The notes beneath the pieces are model-generated. The model made no database searches. It saw nothing but the letters and a program-made list of their open reading frames with translations, and had not been told where the DNA came from. A stretch of 64,000 nt of DNA, from the NCBI RefSeq assembly GCF_041021955.1, contig NZ_CP158375.1:1550001-1614000 (forward strand). Direction: 5' to 3'. The DNA is from Caulobacter sp. 73W. GTDB lineage: Bacteria > Pseudomonadota > Alphaproteobacteria > Caulobacterales > Caulobacteraceae. This document shows, piece by piece, positions 48,254 through 57,280 of this stretch; the stretch's first letter is position 1; the number at the start of each line of letters is the position of its first letter. The position numbers and the translations under genes are program-made.

Positions 48254-49534
48254 ATGGCGGCCGTGTTCGACCGGCGCGCCCTGCTGCTGGGCGGCGCGGC
48301 CTTGGGACTGGGCGGCGGCGCAGCGGCGGCTGACGACGGCGACGTCGTCGGCCGACCGCTGGCGCCCTGGCGGCCCGGCCAGCTCGATATCCACCACATC
48401 GCCACGGGGCGCGGCGACGCGGCCTTGGTGATCGGGCCGGACGGGACCAGTCTGCTGATCGACGCGGGCGCCTCCAGCACCCCGGCCCCGGCGGCGATGG
48501 AGGCCGCGCCCGACGGCACGCGGCGACCGGGCGAGTGGATCGCCCGCTATGCTCGTCGCCACCTCTCGCCCACCGGCGCGGCCAGGATCGACGCGCTGCT
48601 GGTCAGCCACATCCACCCTGACCATCTGGGCGACCTCAGTCCCGAGACGCCGGCGTCGAAGAGCGGCGCCTACAGGCTGACCGGCGTCAGCGACGTGGCC
48701 GACCAGCTGCCCATCGGCCTGGTGGTGGATCGCGGCTATCCCGACTACGCCTATCCCAGGCCGTGGGACGCGCCCTTCGCCCGCAACTATCAGGCCTTCA
48801 TCGCCGAGCGCGCCGCCGCCAAGGGCCGGGTCGAGCGCTTCCGCGTGGGGACGGCGGACCAGTTCCCCCTCCGACGCGATCCCGCGCGTTTTCCTGACTT
48901 CGAGATCCGCAATCTGGCCGCCAACGGCGAGGTGTGGACCGGCCAGGGCGACGACGCCCGCAGCCTGTTCCCGCCTCTGGACACCCTGCCGCCCGAGGAT
49001 TTCCCCGACGAGAACGCCTGCTCTTGCGCGGTGCGTATCCGCTATGGCGCGTTCAGTTATTTCGCGGCCGGCGACCTGACCAGTCACGACTATGACGGGG
49101 CCCTGCCCTGGCGCGACGTGGAGACGCCCGCCGCCCGGGCCGCCGGGCCGGTGGAGGTCGCGGTGGCCGCACACCACGGCATGTTCGACGCCACCGGCGC
49201 CGGCGTGGTGCGTGCGCTGAAGCCCCGCGCCTGGATCATCCAGGGCTGGCACACCGCCCATCCGAGCACCGACGCCCTGGAGCGGATGCTAAGCCGCCGC
49301 CTCTATCCCGAAGTCCGCGATGTTTTCGCCACCGGCCTGACCCAGGCCAACGAATGGGCGCATTCGTGGCTGACCAACCGGCTGGCCTCTCGGCGGGGCC
49401 ATGTGGTCGTGCGCGTCGCTCCCGGGGGCGCGCGGTACCGGATCGTCGTCACCGACAATCGTGACGAATGCGACCGGGTCCTCAGCCTGTCGGAGGCCTT
49501 GAGCGCCCGAGCCTCGTCACCGATCGCGGGGTGA
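48254..49534 (+). CDS. exported metallo-beta-lactamase-fold hydrolase
   Basis: A 426-residue protein with an N-terminal twin-arginine-like signal (FDRRALLLGGAALGLGGG). The metallo-beta-lactamase motif HIHPDHLGD (His119, His121, Asp123, His124) and later ligands (AAGDLTSHDYDG; AAHHGMFD) give a complete dinuclear site. The arrangement resembles ComEC/Rec2-like or phosphodiesterase-type MBL enzymes. In the place where cassettes 1 and 3 carry GDPD, a phosphodiester or related ester substrate is a reasonable inference. The 3' end overlaps the convergent GDPD gene by 18 nt. Confidence 0.82.
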   Translation: MAAVFDRRALLLGGAALGLGGGAAAADDGDVVGRPLAPWRPGQLDIHHIATGRGDAALVIGPDGTSLLIDAGASSTPAPAAMEAAPDGTRRPGEWIARYARRHLSPTGAARIDALLVSHIHPDHLGDLSPETPASKSGAYRLTGVSDVADQLPIGLVVDRGYPDYAYPRPWDAPFARNYQAFIAERAAAKGRVERFRVGTADQFPLRRDPARFPDFEIRNLAANGEVWTGQGDDARSLFPPLDTLPPEDFPDENACSCAVRIRYGAFSYFAAGDLTSHDYDGALPWRDVETPAARAAGPVEVAVAAHHGMFDATGAGVVRALKPRAWIIQGWHTAHPSTDALERMLSRRLYPEVRDVFATGLTQANEWAHSWLTNRLASRRGHVVVRVAPGGARYRIVVTDNRDECDRVLSLSEALSARASSPIAG

Positions 49535-50470
49535 CTTTGGCCGACAGGACATCAGCTTCGGCTCATGGGCCGCAAGCCAGGCCTTGAGCGCCAGGGGATT
49601 GTCGGTCTGGATCGCGCCGACGCCCGCCTCGATCATCGCCCCCCAGACGGCGGCGGGATCGACCAGGGCCTGGTCGTCGAAGGCCGCCTCGGCGGTGTTC
49701 AGGCTGTTGACCCACAGGCGGGCGCAGCTCTTGTGCAGGTGGTCGGCCAGGGGCTTGGCGGCCGGGATCGACTTGACGTTGATCTCATAGCCGACCGGCT
49801 CAAGGCCCTTGTAGGTGTCGATCACCGCCAGCGGATCGGCGCCCAGGCGGTCAGGGCGGATGTTGGGGTTGTAGCGGACCTTCTTGCTGAACCAGGGCTG
49901 GGCCAGGACCTGGTCGGCCGCGGCGCCGGACTTCAGCAGGACCTGGTCGCCCATGCCGCGCTCGACGGCCATTTTGTAGGCCTCTTCATAGACGTCGGCC
50001 TTGGCGTCGACATTGATGAGTATGCGGCCCTTGGCCAGGTCCAGCGCCTCGGCATAGGTCGGGATGCGGCGCTCGGTCAGGGCGGCTGCGGGGCCGCCCT
50101 TCTCCGTCTTCACCTTCAGGGCCCGCAGTTGCGGCAGGGTATGGGCCGAGACCGGACCCTGGCCGTTGGTGGTGCGGTCCAGGGTCTCGTCATGGATCAG
50201 GACCAGGGCGCCGTCGGCGGCGCGCCGCACGTCCAGCTCGACCATGTCCACCCCGAACGCGATGCAGGCGCTGACCGCGTCCAGGGTGTTCTCGGACACA
50301 CCGCGCCAACAGCCGCGGTGGGCCACGACCATGACCTCGCCGTCGGGGCCGGCCAGGCGCCGTTCGAGGTCCTTGGTGCGTCCTTGGCCCGGGGATGAAG
50401 CGAAGGCCGACACCGCGGCGAACAGGGCGAGAGCGGAGACCGAAGCGCCGAAGAGCTTTGCGAGCATCAT
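49517..50470 (-). CDS. exported glycerophosphodiester phosphodiesterase family protein
   Basis: A 317-residue protein: signal peptide (1-25, ending AVSAFA), GDPD core with AHRGCWRGVSENTLDAV (catalytic His/Arg and Glu), VELDVRRAADGALVLIHDETLDRTT (second His and acidic ligands), and INVDAKADVY. It is shorter and of a different subgroup than the GDPD at 38621-39676. It starts 14 nt after the stop of the receptor of cassette 3. ATG 50470 was chosen because it gives the signal peptide. Confidence 0.9.
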   Translation of the reverse strand: MMLAKLFGASVSALALFAAVSAFASSPGQGRTKDLERRLAGPDGEVMVVAHRGCWRGVSENTLDAVSACIAFGVDMVELDVRRAADGALVLIHDETLDRTTNGQGPVSAHTLPQLRALKVKTEKGGPAAALTERRIPTYAEALDLAKGRILINVDAKADVYEEAYKMAVERGMGDQVLLKSGAAADQVLAQPWFSKKVRYNPNIRPDRLGADPLAVIDTYKGLEPVGYEINVKSIPAAKPLADHLHKSCARLWVNSLNTAEAAFDDQALVDPAAVWGAMIEAGVGAIQTDNPLALKAWLAAHEPKLMSCRPKSPRDR

Positions 50471-50484
50471 GGTCGTGATCCTTC

Positions 50485-53439
50485 TTAGAGGCCCGGCGTC
50501 CAGGTCAGGCTCAGCCATGCCACCCGCGGGGTGCTATAGCTGTCCTTGAGCATGTCGCGGTTCGGGCCAGTGACGCTGGTGAGGCGGCTGCGGGTCAGGT
50601 TGCTGACCTCGGCGACGAGGGTCAGGTTCGGGGCGATCACGTAGCGCGCCTGCACGTCGAACTGATGACGTTCGTCCCAGTAGACGTCCTGCCAGGCGAT
50701 GTCCGGCGTCACCGCCCGCAGGGCCTGGTCCGTCCAGTTCCAGGCGGCGCGCACCTCGAACGGACCGCGCGCCCAGAAGGCCGAGGCGTTGGCGATCTTC
50801 TTCGGCTGGCCGACCAGGCCGCCGATCTCACGCGTGCCGGTGCGCAGGGGAAGCTCCAGCTTGCCGTCCAGGATCGAGAAGTTGCCCGAGACGCCGAAGT
50901 CGTGGAGCCAGGGGTGGATGAACTCCAGCGAGTTGAAGCTGGCCTGGGTCTCGATCCCCGCGGCGCGGGCGCCGGCGGCGTTCTTGGGCTGGACCACGTT
51001 GGCGTTCACATAGGTCACGCCCTGGAAGGTGTAGCCCTGGGAGACGCCGTCGTAGATCTCGTCCTTGATGTCCTTGTAGAACAGGCCGGCCGCCACGATG
51101 CCGCCGCGGTCGTTGGGCGGATACCATTCCAGCGACAGGTCGTAGTTGGTGGACATGCGCGGCTGGATTTCCGGATTGCCCAGGCTGACCGAGACGTTGA
51201 GTGCGTTGGGATTGCCCTCGTCGGCCGGCCGCTCGAAGTTGATCGAGGCGCGGGCGGCGTAGGCCTCGTAGCTGGGACGGCCCAGGGTCTGGCTGACGGC
51301 GGCGCGCAGACGCAGGTCGTCGTTGACGTCATAGGCGCCCTGCACGAACGGCAGCAGCTTGTCGTATTTGGAGCCGGTGTTGAACGGCCGCCAGGCGTTG
51401 GCGACGCGGATGCGGCTGGTGGTGTCCAGGTCCGTCTGGTCGTAGCGCAGGCCGGCGCTGAAGCTGGCGCGCGCCGTGGCGTACCGGACCATGGCGTAGG
51501 CGCCGTAGTTCTTCTCTTCGTGCTCGAAGTCGTCCTGGTTGTTGGAGCCCAGGCTGTCGCCCTCGACGATGCTGCCCCGCTGGGTGTTGAACACCTTCCA
51601 GGCGATGCTCGGATCGATGGTGATCAGGTTGTGGCCCTGCTGGTGGTACGGCAGGCGCACGTTGCTGATCTGGCCGACCTCGGTGAGGTTGAAGTCGCGG
51701 CCGTTCGGCTTGTACTGCGCGCGCTCGAAGTCATAGGCCATGGTGTTGCGCAAGGCCTGACCGCCGACCGCCCAGCCGAAGCCCAGGTCGTTGAACTCGA
51801 AGTTGCGGCGGTAGTCGATGCGCACGCCCTCGACCTCGGCCTCGATGTCGCGGGCGTTGGTGCGCCAGTAGTCGGCGCGATACAGGGCCAGGTTCCGATA
51901 GACCCCCGGATTGTCCAGGTTGAAGCTGAAGTGGAACGGCGTGGAGTTGTAGGTGAAGGCCAGTTCCTTCAGCCCGCCGACCACCCCGAAGGTGTCCGCA
52001 CCGGCCGAGTACTTGACCATCGCGTGCGGTTCGCTGGATTTCGCCCGCGAGGCGCTGGCGCGCAGCGACAGGACGCCGTGGTCGTCGGGCCGCCAGTCGG
52101 CGGAGAACTGGGCGATGTCGGTGACGCTCTTGGTCTCGCCGTCGCGATAGCCGACCTCCAGCGAGGCGGCGCTGTAGCGGCCGCTGGTGTCGGTCTGGGC
52201 GATGACGTTGGCGTTGCGGCCGTTAAGCAGGATCTCGTTGCGGCGATAGGCGTCGCTGAACACGTAGCGGCCGAACATGGTCGACATGTCGAGATTGTCG
52301 CTGAAGCGGGCCTCGAACTTGCCGGTCACGCTCCAGCGCTCGCGGTTGTTCTGATTGTACCAGTACTTGTCCTGCTGGGCGACGAGCCGGCCGTTGCCGA
52401 GCGAGCCGTCAGTCACCCGCACGCCGGCGTTGGTGTAGACGTTGTAGAAGGTGCTGTCCGACGTCATGTGGGCGTCGGTGCTGCTCTCGACCTTCTGGTA
52501 GGTGGCCGAGACGACGACGCCGAACTGGGGCTCATCGCCGAAGGTGAACGAGCCGGTGGCGGTGCTGCGAAAACCGAAGTCCGACTGCGGCTGGGGCGTG
52601 CCCTTGTCGCTGGTGTGGGCGCCGCCGACTTCCAGGGCGAAGGACCGGCCCTTGGCGTCGAAGGCGCTGCGGGTGCGCAGGTCGATGGCCCCGCCCACGG
52701 CGTTGGGATCCAGATCGGCGCTGAAGGTCTTGTTGACGACGATGTCGCTGACGAACGAGGTCGGCAGGATGTCGAGACGAACGCCCCGCCCGGCCGAGCC
52801 CGATCCCGACAGCGGCACCCCGACCGAGGCGACCGGCAGGCCGTTGATGGTGACGTTGTTATAGGCCTGGTTCAGGCCGCGCAGGACCGGGCTGATCGCC
52901 TCGTCGCGCGGGTGTTCGTTGTCGCTGACCGGCAGGACCGAGACGCCCGGCACGCGGCGCAGGGCGTTGATCACGGTCAGGTCGGGCAGGCGCTGCATGT
53001 CGTCGGCGCTGATGGCGTCCACCACGCCCTCGGCATGGCGCTTGATCGAGACGGCCTCGGCCTGGGCGCGGCGCTGGCCGGTGATGACCAGGCTGTCGAT
53101 TTCCATGTCGGTCGCCGGCGCGGACGTCTTCACGACGCTCGGCGCCGTCATCGGCAGGATCACCACCGCTCCGTCCCGCATCTCGAAGGTCAGGCCGGCG
53201 CCGACCAGCAGGCGGCGCAGGCCCTCATGGGCGGGCATGGCGCCGGAGATGCCGGCGGTGCGCTTGCCGCGCAGATGCGAGCCGCCCACCACCTCGATGC
53301 CGGTGGCGCGCGAGAAGCTGTTGAGGGCCGCCGAAAGGTCCCCCGCCGGAATCTGGAAGGTGACGCGCTCGGACTGTGCGTAGGCCGGAGACGCGACAGC
53401 CATGACAACGGTCGAAGCGCCGAAAAGAAGCGATTTCAT
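50485..53439 (-). CDS. TonB-dependent receptor with STN domain (cassette 3)
   Basis: A 984-residue receptor of the large OAR/CirA-like type: signal peptide (1-21, ending PAYAQS), STN domain (about 25-98, FQIPAGDLSAALNSFSRATGIEVVGG), TonB box (DSLVITGQRRAQ), plug (ISPVLRGLNQAYNNVTINGLP; DPNAVGGAIDLRT) and a long barrel ending WLSLTWTPGL. Its plug and barrel differ clearly from those of cassettes 1 and 2. Operon: sigma, FecR, receptor, GDPD. Confidence 0.92.
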   Translation of the reverse strand: MKSLLFGASTVVMAVASPAYAQSERVTFQIPAGDLSAALNSFSRATGIEVVGGSHLRGKRTAGISGAMPAHEGLRRLLVGAGLTFEMRDGAVVILPMTAPSVVKTSAPATDMEIDSLVITGQRRAQAEAVSIKRHAEGVVDAISADDMQRLPDLTVINALRRVPGVSVLPVSDNEHPRDEAISPVLRGLNQAYNNVTINGLPVASVGVPLSGSGSAGRGVRLDILPTSFVSDIVVNKTFSADLDPNAVGGAIDLRTRSAFDAKGRSFALEVGGAHTSDKGTPQPQSDFGFRSTATGSFTFGDEPQFGVVVSATYQKVESSTDAHMTSDSTFYNVYTNAGVRVTDGSLGNGRLVAQQDKYWYNQNNRERWSVTGKFEARFSDNLDMSTMFGRYVFSDAYRRNEILLNGRNANVIAQTDTSGRYSAASLEVGYRDGETKSVTDIAQFSADWRPDDHGVLSLRASASRAKSSEPHAMVKYSAGADTFGVVGGLKELAFTYNSTPFHFSFNLDNPGVYRNLALYRADYWRTNARDIEAEVEGVRIDYRRNFEFNDLGFGWAVGGQALRNTMAYDFERAQYKPNGRDFNLTEVGQISNVRLPYHQQGHNLITIDPSIAWKVFNTQRGSIVEGDSLGSNNQDDFEHEEKNYGAYAMVRYATARASFSAGLRYDQTDLDTTSRIRVANAWRPFNTGSKYDKLLPFVQGAYDVNDDLRLRAAVSQTLGRPSYEAYAARASINFERPADEGNPNALNVSVSLGNPEIQPRMSTNYDLSLEWYPPNDRGGIVAAGLFYKDIKDEIYDGVSQGYTFQGVTYVNANVVQPKNAAGARAAGIETQASFNSLEFIHPWLHDFGVSGNFSILDGKLELPLRTGTREIGGLVGQPKKIANASAFWARGPFEVRAAWNWTDQALRAVTPDIAWQDVYWDERHQFDVQARYVIAPNLTLVAEVSNLTRSRLTSVTGPNRDMLKDSYSTPRVAWLSLTWTPGL

Positions 53440-53516
53440 GATGATCCCCCGATGGGGCAGGTCGTGCCTGCTCGTGGGGAAGGACGAGCGTCAGGGGAAA
53501 ATCTGACGACAAGTTT

Positions 53517-54491
53517 TCACGAATTTTTTCCGACAGTTGCATGACGCTCGAGGAGCAGCGTGTCGGCCCTGCGCCGCAGTTGCAGGCCATGAAGGCGGGC
53601 GATGTTCTCGAGCGTCCGTTCCGGCCGCGTGACCCGGAAGCGCCCCGTCACCGTCAGGTCGCCGAGCGCCGGATCGGCCAGGGCCACCTTGCGCGGAGAC
53701 CACAGGTTCAGGGTCTCGACCACCTCGGCCAAGGGGGTGTCCTGCGCCTCGATCCAGCCGCTGCGCCAGCCGCCGGCCGGCTTCTGTTCGAGGCTGGCTG
53801 GAGCTGCCGTCTCGCCATGCGCGACACGAGACCCCTGCCCGCCTTCGACGAGGCGGTTGCTGTCGAACATACCGCGCCCGCCGAAACGCACACGGCCCTC
53901 TTCCACCGCCAGCTCCGTGCCGCCGCTGAGGGCGGCGACGTCGAAACGGGTGCCGACAACGACGACGCGACTGTCGTGGGTGATCACCTGGAACGGGCGG
54001 TCGACGCCGGGGCTGACCGTGAAGAACGCCTGACCATGCAGCAGCTCCACCTGACGGCGACGGCCCGTCATGCGGACACGGACCTGGCTGCCCCCGGCCA
54101 TGTCGATGCGCGAGCCGTCGGCCAGGTCGAGGTGCGCCGTCTGCCCCGGCAGGGTGGTCTTTTCCTGAACCTCGGCGGTCCAAAGCTCGACCTGCGGACC
54201 GGCGAAGAAGGCCAGCGCGGCCATGGCCGCCGCCCCCGCCGGCACGGGGAGCCAGGAGAGCGGCGCGGCGCGGCGGTTGCGTTTGGCGCGATGTTCCACG
54301 CGGCGCAGGGCCAGGGTCAGAGCCTCGTCCTCCCAGGTGGATTCCAGGTGGTCGTAGCGGCCGCGATTGGCCGGATCGGCCATCCAGGCTTCGAAGTCGC
54401 CCGTCGGTTCGCCGCCCTTGCGGGACGCCAGCCAAAGCGCGGCTTCACGGTCCCGGCGGTTGCGAGCGAGCTTTTGGAGGAAGCCCATCAT
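53517..54491 (-). CDS. FecR family anti-sigma factor (cassette 3)
   Basis: A 324-residue regulator: N-terminal DUF4880-like part (REAALWLASRKGGEPTGDFEAWMADPANRGRYDHLESTWED), TM about 80-97 (LPVPAGAAAMAALAFFAG), FecR domain (TAHLDLADGSRIDMAGGSQVRVRM ... QVELLHGQAFFTVSPGVDRPF) and C-terminal STN-like part. The ATG overlaps the stop of the sigma gene (ATGATG). The much longer open frame upstream is a shadow of that sigma gene. Confidence 0.9.
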   Translation of the reverse strand: MMGFLQKLARNRRDREAALWLASRKGGEPTGDFEAWMADPANRGRYDHLESTWEDEALTLALRRVEHRAKRNRRAAPLSWLPVPAGAAAMAALAFFAGPQVELWTAEVQEKTTLPGQTAHLDLADGSRIDMAGGSQVRVRMTGRRRQVELLHGQAFFTVSPGVDRPFQVITHDSRVVVVGTRFDVAALSGGTELAVEEGRVRFGGRGMFDSNRLVEGGQGSRVAHGETAAPASLEQKPAGGWRSGWIEAQDTPLAEVVETLNLWSPRKVALADPALGDLTVTGRFRVTRPERTLENIARLHGLQLRRRADTLLLERHATVGKNS

Positions 54492-54982
54492 CGGCCTCCC
54501 CACCCGGAGCGCCCGCGCCCCTTTTGCAGGGCGACCAGCGCACGCGCCGCATGGGCGTCGACGGCGGCGGGCGTAATGCCGAGCTCGGCGGCGGCCTCTC
54601 TGGCGCTCTGCCCGTGAAGCCGGCGACGGATGAAAACTTCGCGCTGCAAGGGCGGCATGGCCTCCACCGCGCGGCTGAACCATTCGACGCGCTCGCGCAA
54701 CATCACCGCGCTCTCCGGCGTGTGTCCATCGGCAGGGTGCTCCTCGTCGATGGGCTCGAACGATCGTCTGGCGCCGGCCCGGAAATGATCGCGGATCAGA
54801 TTGAGGGCGATGGTGCGGATCAACGCCCAGCCTTCCTGGGCGGGCGGACCTTCGCGGCCCAGGTAGCGGACATAGGCGTCCTGCGCGATGTCCTCGCTGA
54901 GGGCCGCGTCTCGAACACGACGGCGGATGAGACGCAGCAACGCGTCCCTGTATCCCGCCGCCATGATGCCGTCCTGCGACAC
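54488..54982 (-). CDS. FecI-like ECF sigma factor (cassette 3)
   Basis: A 164-residue sigma factor: region 2 (RVRDAALSEDIAQDAYVRYLGREG ... ALIRTIALNLIRDHFR) and region 4 (AMPPLQREVFIRRRLHGQSAREAAAELGITPAAVDAHAARAL). The start is either GTG 54982 (GGAGG 6 nt before) or ATG 54964 (AGGA before); I give the longer. It is translationally coupled to FecR. Confidence 0.88.
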   Translation of the reverse strand: MSQDGIMAAGYRDALLRLIRRRVRDAALSEDIAQDAYVRYLGREGPPAQEGWALIRTIALNLIRDHFRAGARRSFEPIDEEHPADGHTPESAVMLRERVEWFSRAVEAMPPLQREVFIRRRLHGQSAREAAAELGITPAAVDAHAARALVALQKGRGRSGWGGR

Positions 54983-55077
54983 GCCCGCCTCCGAAAAGTC
55001 GGGACGGGCGCATAGCAGGCGGGTGTGACGCTTTTAGAAAGCAACCCGGCAGGATTGCAGGCGAAACAAACTCGCTT

Positions 55078-56179
55078 CTACGGCCGCGCCGCGATCGTGA
55101 ACACGACTACCTGCCCCTTCTGCGTAGGGTCGAAATTATCATCGGCCATGAGCACGAGACTGCGGCCCCCGTCGATCTTGGGCCCCCAGGCCATCGCCTC
55201 CAGATTGGCGGCGGGCACGTTGGTCAATCGGTCGAAATTGACCAGCAGCCTCTTCGTCAGCGGGCGGACGTCGCCATTGGCCAGGCTTTCCTCGCCGGAG
55301 ACATCACGGGCGCCGCTCACGTCCACGACGTAGAGCCGGCAATGGAAGATGAAACGCCCCTGCGCATCCTCGACGCCCGAACGCTCCAGGATCAGCAGTT
55401 GGCGCTCATCGACCGTGAGGATTTCGCTGATCCCGTTGTCGCCACGACGTGCGGGAGCAGCCTGCACCGGGTCGAGGCGATAGGCGTACTGCGCCTGGAT
55501 GCGGCCTTGCCTGTCGAGCCGGGTCAGGCGAACGACACCGGCCTGCGCCACCGTACTGACCGGGCCGTCCTGGGTCAGCGGCCCTTCCATGGCCGTCCAT
55601 AGCGTCCGGCCGTCAGCAGAGAAGCTCAAGCCTTCGAGAGTTCTGGTTGGGCCGGGCGCCGCGCCGGAAGCTGAACATGTCCGGCAAGGCGACAGCGCCC
55701 AGCGCGTTGCCTTGGCGATCCATGCGCCGGATCGCCGGATCGAAGCTGCGCTGCGGATCACCCTCGGTGGACCACAGCAGGCTGCCATCGACCGGGTCGA
55801 TGCGGATGGACTCGGCGTCGGCGCGCTCGCCCGACGGCTCGCGAGGGGGAGGATAGGTCGATCCATCTTCTCGGCGAAGCGAGACGACGCGCTCAACATG
55901 AAGGCCGCTCATCGTCTTGGCGTCGAACTCCATGCGACCGACATAGAAGCGGGCCGGAGCCAGATCGGATTTGTCGTCCGAGATCATCAGCCACTCGTCC
56001 ATCTTCGGGTCGTAGTCGATGCCGGAAATCCCGCCGAACGGCGCGCCGTCGACTACAAGCGTCTTCGGAATCTCCAGCGCCCCGATAAGCCGCAGATCAC
56101 CCGGCGACAAGGGCGCGGCAAGAGCCGCGGCGGCGGTCGCCAGGGCGGCGAGGCCGCCAAGGAGCGCATGACGGATCAC
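55078..56179 (-). pseudogene. esterase-like activity of phytase family protein, frameshifted
   Basis: GTG 56179 opens a signal peptide (1-23) and the first half of a PF13449-type beta-propeller (LIGALEIPKTLVVDGAPFGGISGIDYDPKMDEWLMISDDKS ... PDMFSF). Near 55639 the frame is lost. The second half (TLEGLSFSADGRTLWTAMEG ... DNGISEILTVDERQLLILERSG ... LMADDNFDPTQKGQVVVF) lies in the next frame to 55078. One extra base (after ARPNQN) explains it. Rebuilt, it is a periplasmic protein of about 367 residues; family members include phosphoester-cleaving enzymes. The start overlaps the lacI stop (GTGA), so LacI and this gene are co-translated. Confidence 0.82.
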
Positions 56180-57180
56180 TTCAGGACCCGCACGGATTGG
56201 CGCGCCACCAACCGCACGCCGAACACCTGACGGCTGGGCGGCTCGCCCTTGGCGCCCATGCGGCGGATCAGGGTCTCCACCGCCGCCGCGGCCATCTCCT
56301 CCACCGGCATGTCGATGGTTGTCAGGGATGGCGTGTGCAATTGGGCCCAGGGGATGTCGTCGAAACCCACCACGGAAACGTCGTCAGGCGAGGACTGACC
56401 GATGGCCCGGATGTGGCGCAGAGCGCCGATGGCGATCAGGTCGGCCCCGGCGATGACGGCGGTGGCCTCCCGCCGCTCCAGCGCCTCCCTCACCGGCGGC
56501 TCGAGATCGACGGAAAAGGCGTTGTGGACGTGCCAGGCCAGCTGCGCCTTCTCTTCCACCACGGCGATGGCCGCCTCGGCGCGCTGGCGGGCGCTGGAGG
56601 CGGCGTGCGGTCCGGAAATGACGCCGATGCGGCGATGTCCGGCGGCGATCAGATGCTCCGCCGCCAGACGACCGCCCTGCTCGTAATCGGCCTGAATCAC
56701 GTCATAGCCCGGCAGGTTGCGGTCCAGCACCACGGCCGGCACCCCGTCGATGATCTTGGACACCGCTCCGGTGTCGTCGATGGGGAACCAGATCACGCCG
56801 TCCACGCCGTGCTGGACCAGAAGGCCGGCTGCGTTCTGCTCCGCCTCGGGCGAGCCTTCGGTGTCGGTCAGGAAGACACTGTAGCCATGGGTGCGCGCCG
56901 CCTGGATGACCACCTGCGCCAGGTTCGGGAAGAAGGGGTTGGTCAGGTCGGGCACGATCAGGCCGATGGCGCCCGTGCGCCCGGTCTTCATGGCCTTGGC
57001 GCTCTGGTTGGGGCGATAGCCCAGCTCGGAGGCCACCTTCAGGATATGGGCGCGGGTCGCCTCACCCACCGAGCCCGCGCCATTGATGGCGTAGGAGGCG
57101 CTGGCCAAAGACACGCCGGCCGCCTTGGCCACGTCCTTGAGGGTGGCGCGTCGGGATTGCGGAAACTCGGATTCAGCCAT
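56176..57180 (-). CDS. LacI family transcriptional regulator
   Basis: A 334-residue protein: LacI HTH with hinge helix (ATLKDVAKAAGVSLASASYAINGAGSVGEATRAHILKVASELGYRPNQSAKAMK), then a periplasmic-binding-protein-like ligand domain (IGLIVPDLTNPFFPNLAQ ... VVGFDDIPWAQLHTPSLTTIDMP). The ligand is probably a sugar or sugar phosphate. A CG-centred operator TGAAACGTTTCA lies before the receptor gene upstream (59689-59700). Start ATG 57180 was chosen. Confidence 0.92.
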   Translation of the reverse strand: MAESEFPQSRRATLKDVAKAAGVSLASASYAINGAGSVGEATRAHILKVASELGYRPNQSAKAMKTGRTGAIGLIVPDLTNPFFPNLAQVVIQAARTHGYSVFLTDTEGSPEAEQNAAGLLVQHGVDGVIWFPIDDTGAVSKIIDGVPAVVLDRNLPGYDVIQADYEQGGRLAAEHLIAAGHRRIGVISGPHAASSARQRAEAAIAVVEEKAQLAWHVHNAFSVDLEPPVREALERREATAVIAGADLIAIGALRHIRAIGQSSPDDVSVVGFDDIPWAQLHTPSLTTIDMPVEEMAAAAVETLIRRMGAKGEPPSRQVFGVRLVARQSVRVLK

Positions 57181-57280
57181 GAACGGTCCCTGAGGCGCCC
57201 CTGGACTGAGCCTTGGCGACGCCAGCGTCAAGCGGGCGCCGCACCGGACGGGGATCTCCGGCGCGGCGCCCTTGCGTGGG

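Noticed and set aside
50665-53544. 959-codon plus-strand open frame opposite the cassette 3 receptor
   Set aside because: Antisense shadow of a full-length receptor; the composition is Val/Gly/Ala/Asp-rich without domains.
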